Positions 47,901 to 60,500 of a stretch of 64,000 nucleotides of DNA are shown piece after piece (positions within the stretch are counted from its first letter, which is position 1; each line of letters opens with the position of its first letter). The DNA comes from Dallia pectoralis. Its lineage: Eukaryota; Chordata; Actinopteri; Esociformes; Umbridae. The stretch covers positions 495,680 to 559,679 of the forward strand of contig CM055759.1 in NCBI GenBank assembly GCA_029465975.1. Direction: 5' to 3'. The notes under the pieces were generated by a model. The model saw nothing but the letters and a program-made list of their open reading frames with translations, was not told the origin of the DNA and did not search any database. The position numbers and the translations under genes were made by a program.

Positions 47901-50900
47901 TGTTATAGAGAGCTTGTTTAGGAGTATATCTGTAGCTGTTATAGAGAGCTTGTTTAGGAGTATATCTGTAGCTGATATAGAGAGCTTGTTTAGGAGTATA
48001 TCTGTAGCTGTTATAGAGAGCTTGTTTAGGAGTATATCTGTAGCTGTTATAGAGAGCTTGTTTAGGAGTATATCTGTAGCTGATATAGAGAGATTGTTTA
48101 GGAGTATATCTGTAGCTGTTATAGAGAGCTTGTTTAGGAGTATATCTGTAGCTGTTATAGAGAGCTTGTTTAGGAGTATATCTGTAGCTGATATAGAGAG
48201 ATTGTTTAGGAGTATATCTGTAGCTGTTATAGAGAGATTGTTTAGGAGTATATCTGTGTCTCAGAGGACCGTATATACCCTTTCCTACACCCCTTCTGAA
48301 CCCCCCTGTTCCCTATGTAGGCTACTACTTCTAGTAGGCAGACTGCTGTCTGGGTCCAAAATGGTGTACTATATGAGTGTGGCATTTGGGATGGGGCCTT
48401 TCCTGCATACCTCTGTGTGACACACAAGCATGTTCATTGTGGCACAACCTGGTGCCAGAGGACTCTGGCCATCGTTCCATAAAGCATTTGTCATGTATTT
48501 TTGACAAGCCCCCTTTGGATAATTTCTCTGAGATAATCACAATTACCTCTAACACAGCAAGATGTCATTTATAGACCAAAACATGTCAACCGTTCCCTGT
48601 CTGTGTGGGTACGTGTCTGTATGTGTGTCTGTCTCTGTATGTGTGGCTTTGGACTAAAGGCCTCATTATGCTTCTGCGTCAACTCCACGGCGTAGCTATG
48701 CCATCACTCCTACGGCGTTGTGGCCGTTTATGGTTCTGCGTCGGGTTGCGTTGCATTTCACCGCCAGATGTATAATCTGACCAATCACAGCCCTCGACGC
48801 GTAGTTTCAAATTTTTGGAGGTGCACGTCGAGCTACGGCGGAGGGGTCGGAGGGGTTCGCGTCGACGCAGAGGGGTCTGTGAGGGTACGCCTTTTTTATT
48901 TTCCCAACATTTCTTCCATTACTGCTCTTGTTCAGTCCAGTTGTGTCTCCAGTCCTGTTTCCTCCCAATGGATTCAATTATTTTTTTCTCTGTTTTTCCG
49001 GGTCCATGGGCTGGGTTTTTGTAAATACACTTTTGTGACAACTGCTGATGTATAAAATACATTTGAATGACTGATTCCTAGACATCCATGTCAAGCTGCC
49101 CATTGTCCAGCCTGTAAGCCTCTTGTGTAATTTTGAGGGCTCGTTCGTTCACATAATGTATCTAGTTGTGTTTGCAGAGAGTTTAAAGAGCTTGATGATT
49201 CTAGCCAATCCCTGCGGACGATGCCTCCCCTTGGTTGATAAGGCCCAGTTTTGGTTAATAAATGGTTCTGTAGATCAAATTCTCAAGCCTTCATTATGTA
49301 GAGCCGTGGTTGTGCAGTAAACAGTTTTGGGAAACTAAAAATGAAATGCACATTTTTATTTTTTTCGTTGTAAAGCACGTTTAATTGCTTCTATGTATAA
49401 ATTGTGCTATATAAATAAACTTGCTTGCTTGCTCTGGGAGAGAGGAGGTGCCAGTATTTGATGGTTACGGAAGAGAGGAGCCAGTATCTGATGGTTGAGG
49501 GAGAAAGGAGGAGCCAGTATCTGATGGTTGAGGGAGGAAGGAGGAGCCAGTATCTGATGGTTGAGGGAGGAAGGAGGAGCCAGTATCTGATGGTTGAGGG
49601 AGGAAGGAGGAGCCAGTATCTGATGGTTGAGGGAGGAAGGAGGAGCCAGTATCTGATGGTTGAGGGAGGAAGGAGGAGCCAGTATCTGATGGTTGAGGGA
49701 GGAAGGAGGAGCCAGTATCTGATGGTTGAGGGAGGAAGGAGGAGCCAGTATCTGATGGTTGAGGGAGGAAGGAGGAGCCAGTATCTGATGGTTGAGGGAG
49801 GAAGGAGGAGCCAGTATCTGATGGTTGAGGGAGGAAGGAGGAGCCAGTATCTGATGGTTGAGGGAGGAAGGAGGAGCCAGTATCTGATGGTTGAGGGAGG
49901 AAGGAGGAGCCAGTATCTGATGGTTGAGGGAGGAAGGAGGAGCCAGTATCTGATGGTTGAGGGAGGAAGGAGGAGCCAGTATCGGATGGTTGAGGGAGGA
50001 AGGAGGAGCCAGTATCTGATGGTTTAGGGAGAGAGGAAGTGCCAGTATCTGATGGTTTAGGGAGAGAGGAAGTGCCAGTATCTGATGGTTTAGGGAGGAA
50101 GGAGGAGCCAGTATCTGATGGTTTAGGGAGGAAGGAGGAGCCAGTATCTGATGGTTTAGGGAGGAAGGAGGAGCCAGTATCTGATGGTTTAGGGAGGAAG
50201 GAGGAGCCAGTATTGGATGGTTTAGGAAGGTGGCTGTGAGTCAGTCTACAATGAGGAGAACAACAAATAAAAAAACAGGCCACCTCCATCTTCTCCTTCT
50301 CATCTGTTTTTTGAGTGTTGTCATAGCTCCTCTGTCCTGCAGATGATCCAGCAATATGATTGAGGCACATAAACTGTACTGTTGTCTAAACCCAACTCTA
50401 CTGAATGACTGATTGATGAAGGGACGTATGGGTAAGCTGAGGAGGTCTGTCATTTCTGCAGACGTTTCTCTAAGATTACCTGACACCCTTTTCATCCATC
50501 TCTTCCTTTCACTGATAAAACCACCTAAAAATTTGAGGCTACATTGTAAATGAGTGAAAGTGGATTTCCTCTGTTCCTGTTTTGGCCTGGTCCTTCTCTG
50601 GGACAAGTGTATTTTTACTGATCCTGTTTTGGCCTGATTCTTTTTTAGGACAACTGGATTTTTTTGTAACACTGTTCCTGGTTTGGCCTGGTCCTTCTCT
50701 AGGAAAAGTGGATTTACTCTGTCGCAATTCCTAGTCCACCAGGGACATCTAGTGGGCTAGGAGCACATTGTTTTTTCTGAGCACTGGTATTTCGGTCACA
50801 GCTGTTTAGCATTTAGTAATTAAAGTGTCACGGCTGTATGGGATTTGGTGATTGTGTGTATGGATCTGGGTGCACAGTGTTGGTTATTATTTCCAAGTCA

Positions 50901-53900
50901 CAAGATTGAATTGAGGTGAGTGTTAGTTTAAGAGAATGGCTGTTGTTTGAATTTAAGTCACTGTATATGCGCACTATTATTTCAAACAGAGTTTTTCTGC
51001 TGTTCGCGGTTTGTTTTATGTTTATTTTAAATAAACCTGTCTTGAACGGATTAACCTGGCTCTGAATTTGGCTTCCTGCACTACACCTACTAAGAAATCT
51101 TGACACAGATCCTGGTTTGGCCTGGTCCTTTTCTAGGACAAGTGGATGTAGGGGTGTTGAATTGTGACTGTGTTGATGAGCGTGTTGGGTTGTGACTGTG
51201 TTGATGAGCGTGTTGGGTTGTGACTGTGTTGATGAGGGTATTTTTTATGTATTCTGTTCAGGGATTTTTGTGTTTGTATTTACGGTGAGGTAATGAATTA
51301 TTGTTAAACACTGAACACTATCTCCTTCTCTCGCTCTCCCCCTTCTCTTCCCTCCCTCCTACCTCCACTTCTACCCCTTTCCCTCTCCCTCCATTTCTAC
51401 CCCTTTCTTCATCCCTCGCTCTCCCCCAGACTCTGGAGGAGCCTCCCTACCTGACAGTGGGCACTGATGTCAGCGCCAAGTACAGAGGGGCTTTTTGTGA
51501 AGCCAAGATCAAGACGGCAAAGAGATTGGTGAAGGCCAAGGTAAGATGTGTTGTAAATGAATGTCACAACGAATGTCCTCAGAGACCTTTTGCATTGCTA
51601 TTCACATGGACTTAAAGTGATTCATTACTAAGTGTTTATTAACTTGAGGATGTTGTTGTTAAAGGTCAACGATTAGCTTAAAAACATTTGGAGGAACAAA
51701 TGTGTGGCTAACTAACAATGTTGGAATTGGGGCAGCCAGACCCATTAGAAAGTTGGTCTACTGACAATTGCAGCTTTTACAGATGTTATTCTTATCATAG
51801 TAATCCTCTGATGGGCTTGGTGAGAAATGTTTAGATCCTAAGTCCAATTAGTGTAGAGTTATATTAATATAAAGTCACAATGGGGAAACAAATCTGCATA
51901 AATAAAAGGTGTATCTTTCATTAAGGACAACCCCTCAGTCAGTATTTTAGTGTAGAGTTTGTTCCTAAGCATCTGCTATATGACCACACACCTCAGGAAA
52001 TCTCTAGTACACAGCAGGTGAACGAACCGGAAACTATTATTTCAAATAAATGTCTGTATGACTAGTATCTATTGACCATGGAAATACATTTGTCCTACAT
52101 TATATTTAAGTATATATTGAAACTGATTCTAGATGAGCTGGGAGCTCTGGATAATTTGACTGGATGAGGGTTACATTCAGAGCAGCTGTTCAGTTGGATG
52201 GACAACTGAACTGATTAGAGCCTCCAGTCAGTCAATCTTGTACGGTGGGCCTGTCATGGAGGTAGTCCTCAGTGTGTATGTGTGTGTAATTGAACAGTCA
52301 ATTATGTACTGTAGGTAGGGCTGGCACTATGGCAAGTTTTTACATGATATACATGGCAAATTTGAAAACATTTACTTGCTCATAAGTGCTTAACTTTAAA
52401 CTTAAAACGTTTGTTTATTTTAGTGCAATTCACAGAACATTAAACATAAATTCAACAAGGCCATTACTATTATTAGACCCAATGGGAAGTAAAAAAAATA
52501 TCCCAACCTCCCCAATAACTGAAATACACCCATCGTGATAGACCACTGTAAATAACATTAGCAATAACTTTACACAACAGTCCAGTCCCCTTAAATATGA
52601 ACTTACCAATGCCCAAGTGCAGCCGGTCTGGTCCAGTTGTTAAATAGAGCTTCTTAAAACCTTTCTACTCCACCGTCCTAATTGGCATTATGTCTTTTGC
52701 GAGACAGTAACTAACTACATCCGTAATATCCTTGTATCTATCAGATGTTTTATCGCATGGTGTAGCTCACGGTATCCGTAATATCCTTATATCTATCAGA
52801 TGTTTTATCGTATGGTGTATTAGACAGTAGCCAACGGTATCCGTATGGTGTAATAGAGAGTAGCTAACGGTATCCGTAATATCATTATATCTATCAGATG
52901 TTTTATCGTATGGTGTATTAGACAGTAGCCAACGGTATCCGTATGGTGTAATAGAGAGTAGCTAACGGTATCCGTAATTGTATCTATCAGATGTTTTATC
53001 GTATAATTGCTAAACATGCTGCTCTTACCGTTTGTTGTGTAACAACGTCACTCGTTGTCGATGGGCGATTAGCTGCAGGAGGACTGACACTTTCTGGTCC
53101 TCAGGGTGGTACCGGTTTGTGGTACCGTTTAAATGGTAGAACAGGTTTGTGGTACCGTTTAAATGGTAGAACAGGTTGGTGGTACAGGTTTAAATGGTAG
53201 AACAGGTTTGTGGTACGGTTTAAATGGTAGAACAGGTTGGTGGTACCGGTTTAAATGGTAGAACAGGTTTGTGGTACGGTTTAAATGGTAGAACAGGTTT
53301 GTGGTACCGTTTAAATGGTAGAACAGGTTTGTGGTACGGTTTAAATGGTAGAACAGGTTTGTGGTACCGTTTAAATGGTAGAACAGGTTGGTGGTACCGG
53401 TTTAAATGGTAGAACAGGTTGGTGGTACCGGTTTAAATGGTAGAACAGGTTTGTGGTACCGTTTAAATGGTAGAACAGGTTTGTGGTACGGTTTAAATGG
53501 TAGAACAGTTTTGTGGTACCGTTTAAATGGTAGAACAGGTTGGTGGTACAGGTTTAAATGGTAGAACAGGTTGGTGGTACCGGTTTAAATGGTAGAACAG
53601 GTTTGTGGTACGGTTTAAATGGTAGAACAGGTTTGTGGTACCGTTTAAATGGTAGAACAGGTTGGTGGTACCGGTTTAAATGGTAGAACAGGTTTGTGGT
53701 ACCGTTTAAATGGTAGAACAGGTTTGTGGTACCGTTTAAATGGTAGAACACGTTGGTGGTACAGGTTTAAATGGTAGAACAGGTTTGTGGTACGGTTTAA
53801 ATGGTAGAACAGGTTTGTGGTACCGTTTAAATGGTAGAACAGGTTGGTGGTACAGGTTTAAATGGTAGAACAGGTTTGTGGTACCGTTTAAATGGTAGAA

Positions 53901-54531
53901 CAGGTTTGTGGAACCGGTTTAAATGGTAGAACACGTTCTGCTCCTCAGGTACCGTTTAAATGGTAGAGTCTTAGTTAGCACAACTCGCCGACATATTTAG
54001 CAAATAGTATTGTACTGCGGTTTGTCCGACCGTAAAAAGCCAAATCACTGCCATATCACTGACGATGTACCACCCTTTAAGACAGAATGTATTCGTTTTC
54101 TTCTCGTAAATCCAACTCATCTTTCCACATTTAGTTTGGTCTATATTACGCGCCTTTGATGTGCGCATGTGCAGGTACCTGCACGCTCGTGCTGTCTCAT
54201 AAGCTCATTGGTCTATATTACGCGCGGTTGATGTGCGCATGTGCAGGTACCTGCACGCTCGTGCTGTCTCATAAGCTCATTGGTCTATATTACGCGCGGT
54301 TGATGTGCGCATGTGCAGGTACCTGTACGCTAGTGCTGTCTCATTAATTGTTTGTTTAAAGCAAGTTTGCAGTGAACGTTTGAGGAAAACTTTACTGCAC
54401 GGAAATTGGATTTTATACATCATTTATTACATATTTATCATTGAGTTTGTATATTTTTTTATTGCGATAAATATCGATATTGATTTATCGCCCCGCCTTA
54501 ACTGTGGGCCTGTCATGGAAGTAGTCCTCAC

Positions 54532-54570
<39 letters not shown>

Positions 54571-57500
54571 ATAGGTTTAAATCCTCTGTCCTCACCTCTC
54601 CCGACTCTGGGATGAGTTTAAATCCTCTGTCCTCACCTCTCCCGACTGTGGGATGAGTTAAATCCTCTGTCCTCACCTCTTCCGACTGTGGGATGAGTTT
54701 AAATCCTCTGTCCTCACCTCTTCCGACTGTGGGATGAGTTAAATCCTCTGTCCTCACCTCTTACAACTGTGGGATGAGTTTAAATCCTCTGTCCTCACCT
54801 CTTACAACTGTGGGATGAGTTTAAATCCTCTGTCCTCACCTCTTCCGACTGTGGGATGAGTTTAAATCCTCTGTCCTCACCTCTTCCGACTGTGGGATGA
54901 GTTTAAATCTTCTGTCCTCACCTCTCCCGACTGTGGGATGAGTTTAAATCCTCTGTCCTCACCTCTTACAACTGTGGGATGAGTTTAAATCCTCTGTCCT
55001 CACCTCTTACAACTGTGGGAGGAGTTTAAATCCTCTGTCCTCACCTCTTCCGACTGTGGGATGAGTTTAAATCCTCTGTCCTCACTTCTCCCGACTGTGG
55101 GATGAGTTTAAATCCTCTGTCCTCACCTCTTACAACTGTGGGATGAGTTTAAATCCTCTGTCCTCACCTCTCCCGACTGTGGGATGAGTTTAAATCTTCT
55201 GTCCTCACCTCTTACAACTGTGGGATGAGTTTAAATCCTCTGTCTTCACCTCTCAACGCTGTCGATTTTTGTTTAATGACCACCCCCCACTTCTCTCCCT
55301 CCTCTTCAGGTGACCTTTAAACCAGACCTAACAACGATGGAGGTCCATGATGACAGCATTAAAGGCCCTCTGAAGGTACAGCAGACCTCCAGAAGGCCTT
55401 TATTACTCTGTCCTCTATCAGTTCAGACAGGCCTTTATCACTGTTTCCTCTATCAGTTCAGACAGGCCTTTATCACTGTGTCCTCTATCAGTTCAGACAG
55501 GCCTTTATCACTGTTTCCTCTATCAGTTCAGACAGGCCTTTATCACTGTGTCCTCTATCAGTTCAGACAGGCCTTTATCACTGTGTCCTCTATCAGTTCA
55601 GACAGGTCTTTATCACTGTGTCCTCTATCAGTCCAGACAGGCCTTTATTGCTTCATTCTCCCACTTTTTTGGTTCCCAAACTTACTGAAGTAGAGATACT
55701 AAAATGTATGTGGTTGTCAGGTGGGGGCCGTAGTGGAGGTGAAGAACCCTGATGATGTGTACCAAGAAGCCTGCATCACCAAGCTGACGGACTGCAGCAT
55801 ATACACAGTTGGTGGGTGTCGGCCATGAATAATAAAGCCCCTGTCACTCCTCTTCCTGTTTCCATGGATCCATTGTCCACACCTCACACGCTCCCCTTCT
55901 CCCCTCATACCCAGGATGCCAGATGTTAGCTCTAGTGTTACCCTGATGAACCAGATGTTAGCTCTAGTGTTACCCTGATGAACCAGATGTTAGCTCTAAT
56001 GTTACCCTGATGAACCAGATGTTAGCTCAATGTTACCCTGATGAACCAGATGTTAGCTCTAGTGTTACCCTGATGAACCAGATGTTAGCTCAATGTTACC
56101 CTGATGAACCAGATGTTAGCTCTAGTGTTACCCTGATGAACCAGATGTTAGCTCTAGTGTTACCCTGATGAACCAGATGTTAGCTCTAGTGTTACCCTGA
56201 TGAACCAGATGTTAGCTCTGTTAGCTGTTACCCTGATGAACCAGATGTTAGCTCTAGTGTTACCCTGATGAACCAGATGTTAGCTCTAGTGTTACCCTGA
56301 TGAACCAGATGTTAGCTCTAGTGTTACCCTGATGAACCAGATGTTAGCTCTAGTGTTACCCTGATGAACCAGATGTTAGCTCTAGTGTTACCCTGATGAA
56401 CCAGATGTTAGCTCTAGTGTTACCCTGATGAACCAGATGTTAGCTCTGTTACCCTGATGAACCAGATTTACTCCTCTAGTGTTACCCTGATGAACCAGAT
56501 GTTAGCTCTAGTGTTACCCTGATGATGACCAGATGTTAGCTCTGGTGTTACCCTGATGAACCAGATGTTAGCTCTAGTGTTACCCCTGCTCTATGAATGA
56601 ACCAGATGTTAGCTCTAGTGTTACCCTGATGAACCAGATTTACTCTAGTGTTACCCTGATGAACCAGATGTTAGCTCTGATGAACCAGATGTTAGCTCTA
56701 GTGTTACCCTGATGAACCAGATGTTAGCTCTAGTGTTACCCTGATGAACCAGATGTTAGCTCTAGTGTTACCCTGATGAACCAGATGTTAGCTCTGTGTG
56801 TTACCCTGATGAACCAGATGTTAGCTCTAGTGTTACCCTGATGAACCAGATGTTAGCTCTAGTGTTACCCTGATGAACCAGATGTTAGCTCTAGTGTTAC
56901 CCTGATGGACCAGATGTTAGCTCTAGTGTAACCCTGATGAACCAGATGTTAGCTCTAGTGTTACCCTGATGAACCAGATGTTAGCTCTAGTCTTACCCTG
57001 ATGAACCAGATGTTAGCTCTGGTGTTACCCTGATAACCAGATGTTAGCTCTGGTGTTACCCTGATAACCAGATGTTAGCTCTGGTGTTACCCTGATGAAC
57101 CAGATGTTAGTTCTAGTGTTACCCTGATGGACCAGATGTTAGCTCTGGTGTTACCCTGATGAACCAGATGTTAGCTCTAGTGTTACCCTGATGGACCAGA
57201 TGTTAGCTCTAGTGTTACCACTCCCTGCCCCCTCACCTCTCCCTGCCCTCTCACCTCTCCCTGCCCTCTCACCTCTCCCTGCCTCCCTCACCACTCCCTG
57301 CCTCCCTCACCACTCCCTGCCTCCCTCACCACACCCTGCCTCCCTCACCCTCTGTCTCTGTGTCTCTGCAGTGTTTGATGATGGCGATGAGAAGACATTG
57401 AGACGATCTTCTCTCTGTCTAAAAGGAGCACGCCACTTTGCTGAGAGTGAGGCAAGTGTTTATTGTTACATTATCTTCAGCCTGTTTGCACATATCTTGA

Positions 57501-60500
57501 TAAAAATGTCAACATTCACTGTTTAGATCATCTAACGGTCACCAAATGGGCAATTTTGGTCATGTTTTGGTCCATTTGGTCTAATGGGGCTGTTTGTTAT
57601 TTCATTCCTTAATCACCAGTTTGAACTTTCGGTGTTTTCTGAATAGACCAATAGAGGAAGTAGAGGAAGGTTGTTCTAGATTGTGTTGGGGAGACCTTTT
57701 GTTTCTTTGACACAAATGTATTTTATTGCTGTGTCATTTTTTGATTGGTGCTTTTTAACTCCTCCCATCTCTAATAATAACTTTTGTTTTCTGTTCCAGA
57801 CACTGGACCGTCTCCCACTGACCAACCCAGAACATTTTGGTACTCCTGTCATTGGCAAGAAAGGAAATCGTGGACGAAGGTCTAATCCAGTGTAAGTAAG
57901 GGTCCTTATCAGGTCTAATCCAGTGTAAAATAGGGTCTTTATCAGGTCTAATCTAGTGTAAGTAAGGGTCCTTATCAGGTCTAATCCAGTGTAAATTAGG
58001 GTCCATATCAGGTCTAATCCAGTGTAAGTAAGGGTCCCTATCAGGTCTAATCCAGTGTAAGTAAGGGTCCCTATCAGGTCTAATCTAGTGTAAATTAGGG
58101 TCCCTATCAGGTCTAATCTAGTGTAAATTAGGGTCCCTATCAGGTCTAATCATCTGTCAGAATGGGTAAAACCATCTGTGAATTCTCATCTGTTTAGAAT
58201 GGGTTAAGCCATCTGTGAATAGTCAGTGAGGACACAAGTGGCTGCAATCAGTCTAGTCTGCATATCTACCTCTCCTCTGTACTTCCCAACTGTTTTTCTG
58301 TGTGTGTTTGGGTCGTTCCCTGTTTGAGGATTTTGTTGTGTCTTGCCTCACTACCAGCCACGAAGAAGAGTCATCTTCATCGTCAAGCGAAGAAGATGAG
58401 GGTGACGGGACACAGAATGAAGAGCTGTTTGGGAAGGTGGTGTGTGTAGAGGTCTGCCCAACCTCCACCAGTGACAAAAAGACCAAGAGCTCCACCTGGT
58501 ACCCTGCACTGGTGAGATCTCCTTTTCCTCTACCTCCTATTCCTCTTCCCTCCACCGCCACTTCCTCCTATTCCTCCTCCCTCCACTGCCAACACCTCCT
58601 ATTCCGCCTCCCATCGTGGTCACGGTTCCACTGTGATGTCACTACGTGGTCACAGTTCCACTGTGATGTCACTACGTGGTCACAGTTCCACTGTGATGTC
58701 ACTACGTGGTCACAGTTCCACTGTGATGTCACTACGTGGTCACAGTTCCACTGTGATGTCACTACGTGGTCACAGTTCCACTGTGATGTCACTACGTGGT
58801 CACAGTTCCACTGTGATGTCACTACGTGGTCACAGTTCCACTGTGATGTCACTACGGGGTCACAGTTCCACTGTGATGTCACTACGTGGTCACAGTTCCA
58901 CTGTGATGTCACTACGTGGTCACAGTACCACTGTGATGTCACTACGTGGTCACAGTTCCACTGTGATGTCACTACGTGGTCACAGTTCCACTGTGATGTC
59001 ACTACGTGGTCACAGTTCCACTGTGATGTCACTACGTGGTCACAGTACCACTGTGATGTCACTACGTGGTCACAGTACCACTGTGATGTCACTACGTGGT
59101 CACAGTTCCACTGTGATGTCACTACGTGGTCACAGTTCCACTGTGATGTCACTACGTGGTCACAGTACCACTGTGATGTCACTACGTGGTCACAGTACCA
59201 CTGTGATGTCACTACGTGGTCACAGTACCACTGTGATGTCACTACGTGGTCACAGTACCACTGTGATGTCACTACGTGGTCACAGTACCACTGTGATGTC
59301 ACTACGTGGTCACAGTTCCACTGTGATGTCACTACGTGGTCACAGTACCACTGTGATGTCACTACGTGGTCACAGTACCACTGTGATGTCACTACGTGGT
59401 CACAGTACCACTGTGATGTCACTACGTGGTCACAGTTCCACTGTGATGTCACTACGTGGTCACAGTACCACTGTGATGTCACTACGTGGTCACAGTACCA
59501 CTGTGATGTCACTACGTGGTCACAGTACCACTGTGATGTTACTACGTGGTCACAGTACCACTGTGATGTTACTACGTGGTCACAGTACCACTGTGATGTT
59601 ACTACGTGGTCACAGTACCACTGTGATGTTACTACGTGGTCACAGTACCACTGTGATGTTACTACGTGGTCACAGTACCACTGTGATGTTACTACGTGAT
59701 GTCACTACGTGGTCACAGTACCACTGTGATGTCACTACGTGGTCACAGTACCACTGTGATGTCACTACGTGGTCACAGTACCACTGTGATGTCACTACGT
59801 GGTCACAGTACCACTGTGATGTCACTACGTGGTCACAGTACCACTGTGATGTTACTACGTGGTCACAGTACCACTGTGATGTTACTACAGTTTATTTTCC
59901 TGGTGTCTGGGTACTACAGGCAGAAAACAACCTGATTGTCTGCATGCTCTACTAATTGATATGATTAGCTCCAGAAGAGGCTCTACAGACTGACTGTCAC
60001 AAGCTGCTAGTTAGGACTGTTCAGCTCAGTCATCATCTTATCCGATGTGTCCAGCTGTTTACATCGTGTTTTACATCATTAACCAACACGATAATTTATT
60101 CTGCATATTGACCAGCTGTTTACATCGTGTTTTACATCATTAACCAACACGATAACTTATTTTGCATATTGACCAGCTGTTTACATCGTGTTTTACATCA
60201 TTAACCAACACGATAACTTATTTTGCATATTGACCAGCTGTTTATATTGTGTTTTACATCATTAACCAACACGATAACTTATTCTGCATATTGACCAGCT
60301 GTTTACATCGTGTTTTACATCATTAACCAACACGATAACTTATTTTGCATATTGACCAGCTGTTTATATTGTGTTTTACATCATTAACCAACACGATAAT
60401 TTATTCTGCATATTGACCAGCTGTTTACATCGTGTTTTACGTCATTAACCAACACGATAACTTATTCTGCATATTGATTAGCTGTTTTTCTTTCGTTTCT

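Larger units (their letters stand above)
52317..54497. mobile_element. Candidate DNA transposon containing two internal arrays
   Basis: The left end AGGGCTGGCACTATGGCAAG and the right end (reverse complement TAAGGCGGGGCGATAAATC) resemble each other and a common fish terminal repeat (GGGCTGGGCGATA type). A 27-bp flanking sequence (GTGGGCCTGTCATGGA, then GTAGTCCTCA) is present at 52245 and again at 54504 with one mismatch. No transposase frame was found. Confidence 0.4.

Noticed and set aside
47247..48420. [12 protein letters not shown] repeat frames
   Set aside because: A 36-bp array artefact beginning inside a hAT terminus.
49465..50370. 301-codon minus-strand frame of [11 protein letters not shown] repeats
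   Set aside because: A 33-bp repeat artefact, although the peptide looks mucin-like.
57440..57450. GT donor inside GAGAGTGAGG for ARID4B intron 6
   Set aside because: It would drop the conserved end of the exon and break the frame with the exon at 57800.
58568..59955. Frames of 314-465 codons in the 30-bp array
   Set aside because: Periodicity artefact in ARID4B intron 8. Only the first part of one frame (58358-58511) is a real exon.
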